A DNA stretch of 59,726 nt from an uncultured Alphaproteobacteria bacterium (GCA_943787175.1 CALSLK010000030.1:1-59726); one strand, 5' to 3'; shown: positions 43,943-54,597, counted from the stretch's first letter. The notes: generated by a model not told the origin, from the letters alone. Program-made: numbers and translations.

Positions 43943-46924
43943 TCAGGGCACGGCAACCGTTTCTGTGCCCGCGACAAGCAGCTTCCAGTCTTCGGCGATG
44001 GTGCCGTCGAGATTGAGATGGCCCGTCATGAAGTAGAGCCGGTCACGATCATCACCCTGGGCCGTGCAGAAGCGGTCCTGCAGGTAGAAGGGTGGCGTCG
44101 CCTGGAAATAGAGCTCAGCGCGAACTGATGCAGGCGTGCCGTCAAGGGCATTGGCTGGAATGCGATAGATCAGGCTGTCGGTCCCGCTTCCTGCGCCATC
44201 GGCATAGTCGGGATCGTCACCCACCGCGGTTGAGCCGGCATCGATCGCCATTTCCTTGTTGGCGCCCAGTGCTAGCGCAATGTCGATACGCTGGTCTTCC
44301 GGCAGGTAACCGTGGGGCAGCAGGCGGTTGTCCTTGACCTCGGTGCAGATCGACAGGAATGAAGTCGTGAGTTGGCCTGCAGGCTCGCCACCAAGGCCGC
44401 ATTGCGGGTTTTCGCCGTCACCGGGGGTGCTCACCAGTTCCTGATAGATCTGTGTCTGATCCTGCGCTGTGATCACCTGGAAATGGGGCTGATGCACCCG
44501 CGCATCGGCATCGATACGGCTGCTGCAATCGCTTTCCCACCAGACCTCGCCAGCGATCGTGCTGCCATTTTCGTCGATCAGGCGGCCCATGCCGTCGGTG
44601 CGGCCCGAGGCCCAGAGAACGTGGCCCAGATCGTCGAGAACCTCGAACGACAGGAAGGCGCGACGAAAGCCGACGCCCGACGGGAACTTGTGGCCCACAA
44701 GGTTTTCTACTGTGACGGTGGCCTCAAGCTCACCATCCGTGTTGGTTACATCCGTGACCTTGACCGTTGCTGTGGCATTGGCTGCCTGATGGACGATCTG
44801 ATCAGCGGTGTAGTTAAGCGGGTCTATGGCCTTGGTACCCATCATGGGGTCTTGGGTGCGGATCCCCATCACGTCGGGGAACTGCTGGCCCATCATGATC
44901 AGAAACAGGTTGAGCCCGACGAGATCATGACGGGCAAAGCCTTCGCGCACAGGAACATCGATAGCGTCCGGTCCTGCGATGAAGGCGGTTTCGCCTGAGG
45001 TTGAGAACTCCTGGATGCTTGCGATTTTCGAGAGCGTTGGGGAGCCGTCATCGTTGACGCTTGGCATATGACACTGCTGGCAGGTCTCTGGCGTATCACC
45101 AGCACCGTGCGGCAGGTCGCCGTCGGGCGAGGTGCCATCGCGATAGGCACTGAAAGCCCATTCCGAATAGGTGAGCTGCTCATAGATCTGACCGATGGTT
45201 TCGCCGTTGTGCAGCACCGGCAGGTGGACCGTGTGACAGGTGCCGCAGAGTTCGGCCTCCTGGATCGTGGCGTTGTGCTTGGGCGTGATGTTGAGCGCGT
45301 TCTGCATCGGCACGGTCGTGGGGTCTTTGAACGGCCCGTAGAGTTCATCGGACGGCCCGAGCAGGTAGGACCCGGTAAACGTGCGGCCGAAACCTGTCAG
45401 GTCGGCATTGAGCAATTCCTGGCGTTCCAGCGCGCAGGCGTTCTCAGCGAGTTCTGCGGCAGCAGCCGTGTCTTCTTGCCCTAACACCATGCGGTGACAG
45501 GACATGCAAGAGATGCCATCACGTGCCAGCGCGCCATAGTCGGCGTTGGCTGCTTCGGGCGCATCGCTTGGCCATGGTACGGCCGAAACCAGCTCACGAT
45601 TGAACGAGCCACAGGTGCCGGTTTCAGCGTGCTGGTCGATATCGTACTGACGCTGACCCATGAAACCGTGACAACCCAGACAGGTGTTCTCGACCAGGGG
45701 AACCTGATCGGCGTGGAAGGTCTGGGTCTCGCTTGCCAATTGGGCAAAGAAGATGGGATCGCGCCCGGCCAGCCCCATGGGCGACGTACTCCAGGTCGCG
45801 TATGGCGAAAGGTTGACTAAGCTGCCGGTGGCACTGTCAACTGCTGTCATGTCGAAGTAGAGGCCGGTGCTGCCGGCGTCGTGACAACCGATACACTGGT
45901 CTGATGTGAGGAGTTGCCCGGTTTCGGGGTCAACATGCTCGGGCATGAAAACGTGGTCGTAGGTTTGCGACGGCATCAGCAGCCGTGCTTCAAGCGATGG
46001 CGCGTCATCGCCGGGATAAGGGTAGGCCTCCGCAAAGTCAGAAGAGTAGCCCAAGGCCGGCTCACCGATCCGGTCAGCCGGATCGGTCGGATTGACGACC
46101 GCGTCATGGAACGAAGGCACCGCCGGAGCTGTCGAACCCTGCAGCGCGATATCGGTCGGGCTTTCGTCGAGGAACATCGTGACGCTGTGTGGCGTCCCGG
46201 TAATGTTGTCGAGCGCGGAAAATGTGCCGTTGTCGCGCGCCGAGGCATGGCAGTTCACGCAGTATGCGCCAAGCCCGGAGACGGGCAGGGTATTGCTGTC
46301 GTTGTCTGCGGGCCAATCCAGATAGGCCTCGGCCCAGCCCTGGTAGCCCCAGAACCAACCATCTGCAGAAGCACTGGACTGGCGCACCATGAAGGCGGCG
46401 CCATTGGTTGGAAACAGATGCTCGGCGTCGGTGTCGCGGCAGGCGCTGGCTGGTGACGGGAACATCTCCTTGACGATGATGGCGCCGTCGGGGACCGGGC
46501 TTGCATCGGGGCCAAAGCCTTCGTCCTCGGGCGCGCGATTCTCCTGCATCCAGGCGTACATTTCGGGCGAATACCAGATCACGACAGGCGAGTGTGTTCC
46601 GTTGTATTGAGAGTGCCAGGCGCCATCGATGAACATGGACGTGAAGGGACCGGTGTCACGAACCGTGACGTCGCGCACCCAGCCCTGATCGGTGTCGCGG
46701 TGGCACCAGTTGTCAAAGTAACGGCTGTAGATGTCTTCGTATTGGCCCAGCGGCACGCCGGCAGGATCGCGGATTGCATCATGGAGCTCGCTGCACACGG
46801 CGGGGTCAATGACCGTGATTGCCGTTGCGACCTTGGCCGTACACTCGGCGGCAATCGCTGCGCCGGTACCCAGGCCGATAACGGCCAGAACACTCAGTGC
46901 CAGATGAGTAATCCGATTGCGCAT
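43943..46924 (-). CDS. Large secreted hexahaem cytochrome c
   Basis: A 993-residue exported protein. A signal peptide (HLALSVLAVIGLGTGAAIAA, residues about 7-26) precedes a domain resembling cytochrome P460 (PDGAIIVKEMFPS, GAAFMVRQSSASADGWFW). Six CxxCH haem sites follow: CVNCH 222-226, CIGCH 344-348, CLGCH 415-419, CMSCH 473-477, CGTCH 560-564 and CQQCH 615-619. The C-terminal third has a beta-sandwich-like VENLVGHKFPSGVGFRRAFL. It probably handles periplasmic electron transfer; the substrate is unknown. No cytochrome maturation or quinol-oxidising gene is adjacent. Confidence 0.82.
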   Translation of the reverse strand: MRNRITHLALSVLAVIGLGTGAAIAAECTAKVATAITVIDPAVCSELHDAIRDPAGVPLGQYEDIYSRYFDNWCHRDTDQGWVRDVTVRDTGPFTSMFIDGAWHSQYNGTHSPVVIWYSPEMYAWMQENRAPEDEGFGPDASPVPDGAIIVKEMFPSPASACRDTDAEHLFPTNGAAFMVRQSSASADGWFWGYQGWAEAYLDWPADNDSNTLPVSGLGAYCVNCHASARDNGTFSALDNITGTPHSVTMFLDESPTDIALQGSTAPAVPSFHDAVVNPTDPADRIGEPALGYSSDFAEAYPYPGDDAPSLEARLLMPSQTYDHVFMPEHVDPETGQLLTSDQCIGCHDAGSTGLYFDMTAVDSATGSLVNLSPYATWSTSPMGLAGRDPIFFAQLASETQTFHADQVPLVENTCLGCHGFMGQRQYDIDQHAETGTCGSFNRELVSAVPWPSDAPEAANADYGALARDGISCMSCHRMVLGQEDTAAAAELAENACALERQELLNADLTGFGRTFTGSYLLGPSDELYGPFKDPTTVPMQNALNITPKHNATIQEAELCGTCHTVHLPVLHNGETIGQIYEQLTYSEWAFSAYRDGTSPDGDLPHGAGDTPETCQQCHMPSVNDDGSPTLSKIASIQEFSTSGETAFIAGPDAIDVPVREGFARHDLVGLNLFLIMMGQQFPDVMGIRTQDPMMGTKAIDPLNYTADQIVHQAANATATVKVTDVTNTDGELEATVTVENLVGHKFPSGVGFRRAFLSFEVLDDLGHVLWASGRTDGMGRLIDENGSTIAGEVWWESDCSSRIDADARVHQPHFQVITAQDQTQIYQELVSTPGDGENPQCGLGGEPAGQLTTSFLSICTEVKDNRLLPHGYLPEDQRIDIALALGANKEMAIDAGSTAVGDDPDYADGAGSGTDSLIYRIPANALDGTPASVRAELYFQATPPFYLQDRFCTAQGDDRDRLYFMTGHLNLDGTIAEDWKLLVAGTETVAVP

Positions 46925-47011
46925 GGTTCGTCCCCTTGATGTGTCCGCCGCGCCCATGTCTGGCGGCGATTCAACCCCTGGGACCATGTGACAACAATCG
47001 GAGGAACGTGT

Positions 47012-48163
47012 CTAGATTTCGATCAGCTTCAGGTATGCGCCTTCCAGAGACAGGGCCAGTTTGCCCTCTTTCAGGCGCTGGGCGTCACGTCCGAAGACGT
47101 CATAACGCCAGCCCTGCATGAGAGGGCTGTCGGGGTTATCCTCAGCAGCGAAGCGTTCGACATCGGCCATGTTTGCGACCAGGCGAGGCGCAACGCCTTC
47201 CATTTCGCATTTGGCGCGCAGCAGGGTCTTCATCAGGTCGACCAGCGCGACGGGGGCATCGACAGGTGGTCGGCCACTGGTTTCGCGCTGGGGCAGGTCC
47301 TTGTCGGGGATAGCCATGGCGCGCCCGAGTGCTTCCATCAGGTTGCGGCCATCTTCGCTTCTGGCCAAGCCCTGGGGCACCATGCGGATGTTGCCCAGTT
47401 CATCGGCTGATTTGGGCTGCTGCGTTGCAATCTGGACGATCGCGTCATCCTTGATGACACGCATGCGCGGGATGTCCTTGCGCTGTGCGGTTTCTTCACG
47501 CCAGGCAGCGAGTTCCTTGAGGATCACCATCTGGCGGGGCTTGCGACCCTTGATCTTGATGCGGCGCCAGACTTCATCAAGATCGACGCGATAGGTGCTC
47601 TCGCTGGTGAGGATGTTCATCTCGGCTTCGAGCCAACTGGTGCGTTCGTTCTTCTCCAGCGCGCCGGCCAGATGTTCGTAAACGTTGCGCAGGTGTGTGA
47701 CGTCAGCCAGAGCATAGGTCACCTGCTTTTCGGTCAGAGGCCGGCGCTGCCAGTCGGTAAAGCGGGAATCCTTGTCGACCTGTTTGTTCAGGACCTTGCG
47801 CACGATGGCCTCGTAGCCAATCTGGTCACCAAATCCGCAGACCATGGCCGCGACCTGGGTATCAAACACTGGATGCGGAACCTTGCCGTTCATCTGATAG
47901 AAGATTTCCAGGTCCTGACGGGCCGCGTGGAACACCTTCAGGATGTTCTCATCGGCCAGGAGGTCGAGCACGGGCTCAAGGTCAATGCCTGGCGCCAGCG
48001 GGTCGATGGCAACAGCCTCGTCCTTGCCGGCGATCTGAATCAGGCAGAGCTGGGCGTAATAGGTCCGCTCGCGCATGAATTCGGTGTCGACGGTGACATA
48101 GGCTTCGGATTTGAGGCGGGCGCAGAACGCGGCGACCTCGGCAGAATCGGTCATGACTGTCAT
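47012..48163 (-). CDS. rnd: Ribonuclease D
   Basis: A 3'-5' exoribonuclease that helps mature tRNAs. 383 residues; DEDD exonuclease motifs are [26 protein letters not shown] and [13 protein letters not shown], followed by an HRDC domain with [16 protein letters not shown] residues and [11 protein letters not shown] near the end. ATG at 48163 ([13 protein letters not shown]) is preferred over the longer frame. It diverges from aspS, a frequent alphaproteobacterial pair. Confidence 0.94.
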   Translation of the reverse strand: MTVMTDSAEVAAFCARLKSEAYVTVDTEFMRERTYYAQLCLIQIAGKDEAVAIDPLAPGIDLEPVLDLLADENILKVFHAARQDLEIFYQMNGKVPHPVFDTQVAAMVCGFGDQIGYEAIVRKVLNKQVDKDSRFTDWQRRPLTEKQVTYALADVTHLRNVYEHLAGALEKNERTSWLEAEMNILTSESTYRVDLDEVWRRIKIKGRKPRQMVILKELAAWREETAQRKDIPRMRVIKDDAIVQIATQQPKSADELGNIRMVPQGLARSEDGRNLMEALGRAMAIPDKDLPQRETSGRPPVDAPVALVDLMKTLLRAKCEMEGVAPRLVANMADVERFAAEDNPDSPLMQGWRYDVFGRDAQRLKEGKLALSLEGAYLKLIEI

Positions 48164-48257
48164 GGCAGTGTTCCTACAAGGTTTTGGCCGATTGTCCATC
48201 GGTCAGTCCCGATCCGGGCCCCAAGCGGTGGGAATCGCACAAAACCGTGCAGAATCC

Positions 48258-48286
48258 TTGACAAAACAGGGGCCAGCGTGTGGTTT
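48258..48286 (+). promoter_or_regulatory. Candidate aspS promoter
   Basis: TTGACA (48258-48263) is perfect, but at 17 bases the -10 position holds TGGTTT, a weak match. It lies about 55 bases before the aspS ATG in the divergent gap with rnd, the expected place for an aspS promoter. Confidence 0.35.
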
Positions 48287-48338
48287 ACGCGCCCCGGCGC
48301 GAGGCCGGGTGCAACATCACGTTTCCGGGCATAAAACC

Positions 48339-50141
48339 ATGCATCGCTACCGCACCCATACCTGCGGCGACCTTCGCCGCGACCATGTTGGAGAAACCGT
48401 CCGCCTTTCAGGCTGGGTCCACCGCAAGCGCGACCATGGCAATCTGCTGTTTGTCGATCTGCGCGATCACTACGGCATGACCCAGTGTGTGATTGAGACC
48501 GATGGTGCGACGTTCCCGGGGGTTGAAGCAATCCGGCCTGAAAGCGTCGTCACGATCGAAGGGCCTGTGGTTGCGCGTTCGCCCGAAACGACAAACTCCA
48601 ACGTGCCGACCGGCGACGTCGAAGTTCGCATCGCTGAATTCACGGTGCTGTCGGCGGCCGAAACGCTGCCCATGCCGGTTTTTGGTGATGTCGATTATCC
48701 AGAAGATGTGCGCCTGCGTTACCGCTTCCTGGATCTGCGCCGTGAGCAGATGCAGAAAAACATCGTGCTGCGTTCGCGTGTCATTCAGTCGATCCGCAGC
48801 CGCATGATCGATGGCGGCTTTACGGAGTTCCAGACCCCGATCCTGACGGCTTCGAGCCCGGAAGGCGCGCGTGATTTTCTGGTGCCGAGCCGTATGCATC
48901 CTGGCGAGTTCTACGCCCTGCCGCAGGCGCCCCAGCAGTTCAAACAGTTGGTGATGGCTTCCGGCTTTGACCGCTATTTCCAGATTGCCCCGTGCTTTCG
49001 TGATGAAGATGCCCGTGCCGACCGTTCGCCGGGCGAGTTCTATCAGCTTGATGTCGAGATGAGCTTTGTGACCCAGGAAGACGTGTTCAACGCAATCGAG
49101 CCGGTCATGCACGGTGTGTTCGAGGAGTTTGCCGACCGTCCGGTGACGCCAATGCCGTTCCCGCGCATCGCCTATGCCGATGCCATGCTGAAATATGGCT
49201 CCGACAAGCCGGACCTGCGCAACCCCATCGTCAATGCCGATGCGACCGCGGCGTTTGCGAACTCCGAATTCAAGATCTTCCGCGAGCAGATTGCCAAGGG
49301 TGCTGTGGCGCGCGCGATTCCGGCACCGGGTGCCGGTGCAAAGCCGCGCAGCTTCTTCGACAAGATGATCGGCTTTGCCCAGGACAACGGCGCCAAGGGG
49401 CTGGCTTACGTGATCTTCGAGAACGGCGCGGGCAAGGGCCCGATTGCCAAACTGCTGAGCGAAGACGAGCAGAACCAGATTCGCGAGCTTGCCGGTGTCG
49501 GCGATGGCGATGCGGTGTTCTTTACCTGCACGGAACAGCATGAGGCTGAACGCCTTGCCGGACTGGTGCGCACGCGTGCGGGCCAGGAGCTGGAACTCAT
49601 CGAAGAGAACAGCTTCAACTTCTGCTGGATCGTCGATTATCCGATGTACGAGTACGACGAGAAGGCCAAGAAAATCGACTTCAGCCACAACCCGTTCTCG
49701 ATGCCCCAGGGCGGTCGTGAGGCGCTGGAGACCATGGATCCGCCCGATATCCTGGCGTTCCAGTACGACATCGTGTGCAACGGCGTGGAGCTTTCCAGCG
49801 GCGCGATCCGTAACCACGAACCTGCCACCATGGTGAAGGCGTTCGAGATCGCCGGCTACACCGCCCAGGACGTGGAGGACCGCTTCGGCGCGCTCTATAC
49901 CGCGTTCCAGTATGGCTGCCCGCCCCATGGTGGCATTGCGCCGGGTGTGGACCGTATCGTCATGCTGCTGGCCGATGAGCCCAACATCCGCGAGGTCACG
50001 CTGTTCCCCATGAACCAGCAGGCTCAGGATCTGATGATGGGTGCGCCCAACACAGTTTCGAACCAGCAGCTGCGTGAACTCAACATCCGCTTGTCTGCCG
50101 AAGCCGAGACACGGCTGAAGGAGAAGGCGCAAGAGGGCTGA
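48339..50141 (+). CDS. aspS: Aspartyl-tRNA synthetase
   Basis: A class II aminoacyl-tRNA synthetase of 600 residues. The N-terminal OB-fold binds the anticodon ([20 protein letters not shown]), then the catalytic core with motif 2 in [20 protein letters not shown], an inserted GAD domain, and motif 3 in [17 protein letters not shown]. Length fits bacterial AspRS. The start [14 protein letters not shown] matches the family. A tRNA for Asp or Asn mischarging role cannot be judged from sequence alone. Ends convergent with panB. Confidence 0.97.
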   Translation: MHRYRTHTCGDLRRDHVGETVRLSGWVHRKRDHGNLLFVDLRDHYGMTQCVIETDGATFPGVEAIRPESVVTIEGPVVARSPETTNSNVPTGDVEVRIAEFTVLSAAETLPMPVFGDVDYPEDVRLRYRFLDLRREQMQKNIVLRSRVIQSIRSRMIDGGFTEFQTPILTASSPEGARDFLVPSRMHPGEFYALPQAPQQFKQLVMASGFDRYFQIAPCFRDEDARADRSPGEFYQLDVEMSFVTQEDVFNAIEPVMHGVFEEFADRPVTPMPFPRIAYADAMLKYGSDKPDLRNPIVNADATAAFANSEFKIFREQIAKGAVARAIPAPGAGAKPRSFFDKMIGFAQDNGAKGLAYVIFENGAGKGPIAKLLSEDEQNQIRELAGVGDGDAVFFTCTEQHEAERLAGLVRTRAGQELELIEENSFNFCWIVDYPMYEYDEKAKKIDFSHNPFSMPQGGREALETMDPPDILAFQYDIVCNGVELSSGAIRNHEPATMVKAFEIAGYTAQDVEDRFGALYTAFQYGCPPHGGIAPGVDRIVMLLADEPNIREVTLFPMNQQAQDLMMGAPNTVSNQQLRELNIRLSAEAETRLKEKAQEG

Positions 50142-50143
50142 GG

Positions 50144-50983
50144 TTACTTCTGAACCGCCTTCTTGGTGCGTGTCTTGTAGGTGTGTTCCGGTGACGGGAA
50201 CTGGCGGGTGCGCACTTCTTCGGCATATTCGGCGACCGCGACTTCCATGGCCTGGCCCAGTTCGGCGTAGCGTTTGACGAACTTGGCCTTGAAGCTGTCG
50301 AAGATGCCGGTCATGTCTTCGGTGACCAGGATCTGGCCGTCGCAGGCGACAGAAGCGCCGATGCCGATGATCGAGACAGGTGTTTGTTCGGTGATCTCAC
50401 GCGCCAGGGTTTCGACGACCCCTTCAACCACGATGGCAAAGGCACCGGCTTCGGCAATCGCGGCAGCGTCATTCAGGATGCGGCGGCGGGCGCTGGGCGA
50501 ATGGCCCTTGCTCTTGAACTGCTTGGCACTTCTCACGCGCTGGGGCATCAGGCCGATATGGCCCATGACGGGAATGCCTTTTGCCACCGTTGCCGCAACC
50601 GTCCCGGCAAGCTCTGCGCCACCTTCCATCTTCACGGCGTCACAGCCGGTTTCATCCATGACGCGCTGGGCGTTCGAAAGCGCCTTGTCGCGGTTGTGCT
50701 CATAGGCACCGAACGGCATGTCGACAACCACGATGGATTGCTCGGCAGCCTGGGCGACGGCACGGCCGTGACGGATCATGGTGTCGAGGTCGAGGTTGCG
50801 CGTGTTCTCCATGCCGTAGATGACCATGGCGAGAGAATCGCCCACCAGCATGAAGTCGACATGGCTGTCGATGCGCCGTGCCGTTGGCGCGGTATAGGCC
50901 GTGAGGCCGACAATGGGCATGCCGCCCTTGGGGCCCAGCAATTCCTTGACCGGCAGGTGTGATTTCTTGGCTGTGCGTGGCAT
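50144..50983 (-). CDS. panB: 3-methyl-2-oxobutanoate hydroxymethyltransferase
   Basis: First enzyme of pantothenate synthesis, adding a hydroxymethyl group to ketoisovalerate. The 279-residue protein shows FMLVGDSLAMVIYGMENT, the metal and substrate residues in VVVDMPFGAY and DAVKMEGGAELAG, GHIGLMPQRV, and IIGIGASVACDGQILV. It follows panC after one base, forming a panC-panB unit. Confidence 0.96.
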   Translation of the reverse strand: MPRTAKKSHLPVKELLGPKGGMPIVGLTAYTAPTARRIDSHVDFMLVGDSLAMVIYGMENTRNLDLDTMIRHGRAVAQAAEQSIVVVDMPFGAYEHNRDKALSNAQRVMDETGCDAVKMEGGAELAGTVAATVAKGIPVMGHIGLMPQRVRSAKQFKSKGHSPSARRRILNDAAAIAEAGAFAIVVEGVVETLAREITEQTPVSIIGIGASVACDGQILVTEDMTGIFDSFKAKFVKRYAELGQAMEVAVAEYAEEVRTRQFPSPEHTYKTRTKKAVQK

Positions 50984-50984
50984 C

Positions 50985-51850
50985 TCAGACTGTCTTCCCG
51001 GCAGGTGATACCGCCACGTTGTCGATCAGGCGCGTGGTCCCCAGCTGCACCGCGGCAAGCAGGCGGCTGGAACGATCCAGCAGGGTCGCACGATCAAGCG
51101 TTTCGGCATCGCGCCACTCGAGATAATGCAGGGCGTCGAAGTGATCCCCAAGGGCGCGGCGCGCATCATCCAGCGTGGAGGCGGGCGGGGCACCAGACGC
51201 CAAGGCTCCGGCTGCTTCCTGCAACACGCTGTGAAGACGCGGTGCACGCGAACGCTGGCCCTGATCGAGATAGGCATTGCGTGAGGAGCGTGCGAGCCCG
51301 TCTGTTCGCGCGCCGTGGGGGCGGCAACAATTCTGGTTTCGATGTCGAGATCGGCCACAAGACTGGCGCACGACGATGAGCTGCTGATAGTCCTTCTCCC
51401 CGAAAGATCAGCGCAATCGGCGCCGGCCTGGAGCAGCAGCTTGGCAGACCACCGTGCAGACGCCGGCAAAGAAGCCCGGGCGCGTGTATCGGCCTCCATG
51501 CCCTCGCGCCGGGCCTTCCATGGCAACCGTGGTGGCAAAGCCCGCGTTGGATACATCGCCTCTGGCCTCGGGCGCATACAGCAGGTCCGCGCCGGCTTCG
51601 CGCATCAGCGCGGCGTCGCGGCCTTCGTCGCGGGGATAGCGCGCTAGGTCCTCGCCCGCGCCGAACTGGCGGGGATTGACGAACAGGCTCACCACCGTGC
51701 GCCGGGCCTGGCCCTGCGCGCAATCTGGATCAGCGAGAGGTGGCCGTCGTGGAGCGCGCCCATGGTCGGCACCAGCGCGACGCTGTCGCCATCGCCGCGC
51801 CATGCCTGGAGCGTCTGGCGTAAGTCCGAAACCGTTCTGACCGTGCGCAT
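50985..51850 (-). CDS. panC: Pantothenate synthetase, frameshifted
   Basis: Joins pantoate and beta-alanine. The start ([17 protein letters not shown]) and the [19 protein letters not shown]-site are visible in one frame, [22 protein letters not shown] in another, and the end [28 protein letters not shown] and [16 protein letters not shown] in a third. At least four single-base shifts are present, so this is where clean sequence ends; read error is likely. It lies upstream of panB with almost no gap. Confidence 0.88.
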
Positions 51851-51989
51851 GACCGTGGGAACCGCTGGAGTGAAGCTTCGTTGTGCAGTGCAGCACAGCC
51901 CGTTCGCGCTTGCAACAAGGCGTAGAGTGCATCGACAGGGCCCGGGCGCGCGTTGCTAGCGTTCTGCCGCCACAGGCGGGAGGCCGCTC

Positions 51990-53132
51990 ATGCGCTTCGA
52001 CAGCACGTTGTTTTATCACGTCGGCGATCCCTATCCCTGGGAGACGCTGTTTGACGAGATGCACGAGACCGTCGAGCTGGCCGACGAGCTGGGCTTTCAC
52101 CGGGCTGTGGCTGGCCGAACACCACTTTGCCTGGGACGGCTGGTACCGCTCGGGCTCCAACCCGCTGCTGCTGGGTGCCGACTGCGCGCGTTACAGCGAC
52201 CGCCTGCGCTTTCGGCCAATGCGGCCTGATCGTGCCCGACTGGCACCCCATCCGCCTGGCTGAGGACATCGCGACCTTCGACCACATGACCCGGGGCCGC
52301 GTCGATATCGGCATTGCGCCGGGCATCAACAGCCGCGCCTGCAAGAACTTCCACGAGGCCGGCGACCGGCGCGAGCGCGAGCTGAACCGCGCGCTTTATG
52401 AGGAAAACGTCGAGATCCTGATGACCGCGCTGACAGAGGAGGCCTGGAGCCACAAGGGCCGCTTCCACACCTTCCCCGCGCCGGGCTGGCAGGAAGCCAA
52501 CCCCATGGCCCATGACGAGCGCTTTCATGACGCCAAGGGCGAGGTCGTGAAGCTCTCGATCCAGCCGGGCCCCTATCAGAAGCCGCGCCCGCCGATCACC
52601 GCCATGTCGGAATCCGTGCCCTCGGTCGAATGGCATGCCAGCAAAGGCATCGGCACCATGTGCCAGCATCTCTCCGTGGGGCGGATCCGCCAGAACTGGG
52701 AGGCCTATGCCAGGGTCGCCGGCCAGGCCCACGGGCGACCCGTTTGCGGTGGGCGAGGATGTCGCGATCATGCGCACGATCTGCCTGGCCGAAACCGATG
52801 AGGAAGCCATCGCGCATCGCCCAGCCCGGGCATCGAGCGGCTGACCAAATGGGCCAGCGGCAACATCTACCGCATGCGTCAGGGCCTGGTGACCCCCGAC
52901 GAACTGGAAGACGGCGACATGGAACTCGACGCCTTTGACGTTCAACCTGAAACACGACCTCATCATCGTCGGCTCGCCCGAAACGGCCGTCAGGAAGATC
53001 GAACGCCTGCGCGGCGAACTGGGCTGCCGCCACCTGGCCCTCTTCCTCAACGTGCCCGGCCTCAGCTTCGAGCAGGCCAAGACCACCCTGCGCCTGTTCG
53101 CCGAGAGGGTGATGCCGCGGTTTGTGAACTGA
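51990..53132 (+). CDS. LLM-class flavin-dependent oxidoreductase, frameshifted
   Basis: A luciferase-like monooxygenase of about 375 residues once frames are joined. Pieces in order are MRFDSTLFYHVGDPYPWETL, LWLAEHHFAWDGWYRSGSNP, LAEDIATFDHMTRGRVDIGI, VGEDVAIMRTICLAETDEEA, and DLIIVGSPETAVRKIERLRG at the end. The fold is a TIM barrel that uses reduced flavin to oxidise small molecules; the substrate is unknown. About five breaks occur. Upstream it is separated from divergent panC by 139 bases. Confidence 0.85.
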
Positions 53133-53338
53133 GGCTGTCATAGCGGGGAGGGGGCTCTCCCGTGTTTTTCCGGGTTCAACCCCGTGCACAGTAGGGGTTG
53201 TGGTGGAGGGGTGTGGCGGTCGCAAGATGTGGGTGTGGGGTGGAGTCAAAGTTTGATCTCAGCTTTGGCATCTTATATGTACCTGTTATGTTCGTATAAG
53301 GCATATGACTTTGGATCAGCGGATTTGCAAGGAGAACC
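53133..53338. other. G-rich convergent intergenic region
   Basis: A 206-base gap between the LLM oxidoreductase and DUF6429. It contains the 19-base repeat copy (53171-53189), and between 53185 and 53245 the plus strand is rich in GG and GGGG runs. No gene is seen; G-rich DNA of this kind may form G-quadruplexes. Confidence 0.4.
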
Positions 53339-53569
53339 TCAGTCCGTACGTGTAAATTGAGTCTCAAGCAGAGCTGCGGACCCTGCCAGCCCTTCTTCGG
53401 TCATCACGACCGATTTCGCCTTGTTCTTCGGATCATCGGTCAGGCCCTTGCGATGCAGCCGGTCCAGTGCATCCCAGTCGAACTGCTTCCAGGCCCGGTC
53501 ACCATCATGCAACGTCAAGGCCAAGAGCGCGAGAACCGCATTGTCGATTTTATCGGTGTCCAGGTTCAT
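53339..53569 (-). CDS. DUF6429 family protein
   Basis: A 76-residue cytoplasmic protein starting MNLDTDKIDNAVLALLALTL, then HDGDRAWKQFDWDALDRLH and KNKAKSVVMTEEGL. This matches the DUF6429 family, small proteins with no known function that occur in accessory regions. It diverges from the HigA-like antitoxin gene and shares the promoter gap with it. Confidence 0.82.
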   Translation of the reverse strand: MNLDTDKIDNAVLALLALTLHDGDRAWKQFDWDALDRLHRKGLTDDPKNKAKSVVMTEEGLAGSAALLETQFTRTD

Positions 53570-53675
53570 GGTGGATTGCTCCTTCTCCGATCGATCAGGT
53601 GAAGTCATGATCGATGATGCCGAGAATGCGTTCATCGGCCCCGATGGTAAAGACTACCACCGAACGGAGGTGGCG

Positions 53676-53939
53676 ATGAACCGGCCCGTAAGATACAGGC
53701 TCAAGAGCCCGTCGCAGGTTGGCAGTTTCGTGAAGACCGAGATTGTCGAACCGATGGAACTTTCGGTGACTGATGCGGCCAAGGCACTGGGCATCACACC
53801 CGCGGCGATGTCGACGTTCCTCAACGAACGCTCGTCCCTGTCCCCGGGTATGGCCCTGCGGATCGAAAAGGCGTTCGGTGTTCGCATGGATACGCTCATG
53901 CGCATGCAGAACAGCTACGACATCGCCAAGGCCGCGTAA
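53676..53939 (+). CDS. HigA-like antitoxin or XRE-type regulator without partner
   Basis: An 87-residue helix-turn-helix protein. ELSVTDAAKALGITPAAMST and FLNERSSLSPGMALRIEKAF correspond to the HigA antitoxin HTH, and DTLMRMQNSYDIAKAA to its C-terminus. ATG at 53676 follows a CGGAGG site; ATG at 53607 would extend it by 23 residues. A HigB toxin is normally encoded just upstream, but none is found there, so this is an orphan antitoxin or a regulator reused elsewhere. Confidence 0.75.
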   Translation: MNRPVRYRLKSPSQVGSFVKTEIVEPMELSVTDAAKALGITPAAMSTFLNERSSLSPGMALRIEKAFGVRMDTLMRMQNSYDIAKAA

Positions 53940-54267
53940 GAGGGAGAGATAGATCGATATTGCGCTCATCAAGCCGAACGAGATGAGCTGCCCACCGAAC
54001 GCCATGCGCTAGGGCAAAGGCCGCATCGTCCAGTAATAGTGTGGGGAACAGTTCAATGGAAAATCTGATCCGATGTCACAGATTCAGGTCGGAAAGTTAG
54101 CTAGTCGTTATCAAAATTCGTTGCACAGATAGATTTTCCTTGGCTCAGTCCGCACTATAGAACAAAATTAGAACGCATGAAGCCTAGAGGATGGTGTACG
54201 CGACTAGATTCAATGCGTGAATTGAATGATCCACAGGGACTAGCTTCCAAGTTTTCCGAGTTGGTCG
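53940..54267. other. AT-richer flank left of the IS, possible methyltransferase remnant
   Basis: A 328-base stretch with stops in most frames. From 54105 to the IS edge one frame is open and contains MRELNDPQGLASKFSELV from about 54213. When the IS is removed, this frame continues in phase into the methyltransferase fragment at 55544 (AWHVLNAGHFDVPQFRERL). No N-terminal methyltransferase motif (DLFCGxGG, PCQ) is present, so the gene is incomplete on this side. Confidence 0.45.
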
Positions 54268-54330
54268 TGACGTGACCCCCTGGATTACTTCACGTTTGAT
54301 TAGAGTCTGGCCCTTATGGAAGGACAGACG

Positions 54331-54597
54331 ATGAAGCGAACGAGGTTTTCTGAGGAACAGATCATTGGTGTGCTGAAGGAGGCGGAAGCGGGTGCGAAGA
54401 CCGCTGATCTGGCCCGCCGGCACGGGGTGTCTGAAGCGACGATCTATAACTGGAAGTCGAAGTATGGCGGGCTGGAGGTCTCTGAGGCCCGTCGTCTGAG
54501 GGAGCTTGAGAGTGAGAACGCCAAGCTCAAGCGGCTCTTGGCTGAAGCGATGCTGGATCAGGCCGCGCTGAAAGATCTTCTTTCAAAAAAGTGGTGA
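54331..54597 (+). CDS. IS3-family transposase OrfA
   Basis: An 88-residue helix-turn-helix protein that binds the IS ends. MKRTRFSEEQIIGVLKEAEA and LARRHGVSEATIYNWKSKYG are typical of IS407-group OrfA, followed by a leucine-zipper-like ELESENAKLKRLLAEAML. The last codons cover AAAAAAG (54585-54591), where ribosomes can slip by one base into OrfB, giving the OrfAB transposase. Confidence 0.93.
   Translation: MKRTRFSEEQIIGVLKEAEAGAKTADLARRHGVSEATIYNWKSKYGGLEVSEARRLRELESENAKLKRLLAEAMLDQAALKDLLSKKW

Noticed and set aside
48408..50132. Open frame of 574 codons on the minus strand
   Set aside because: Antisense shadow of aspS; no recognisable protein content.
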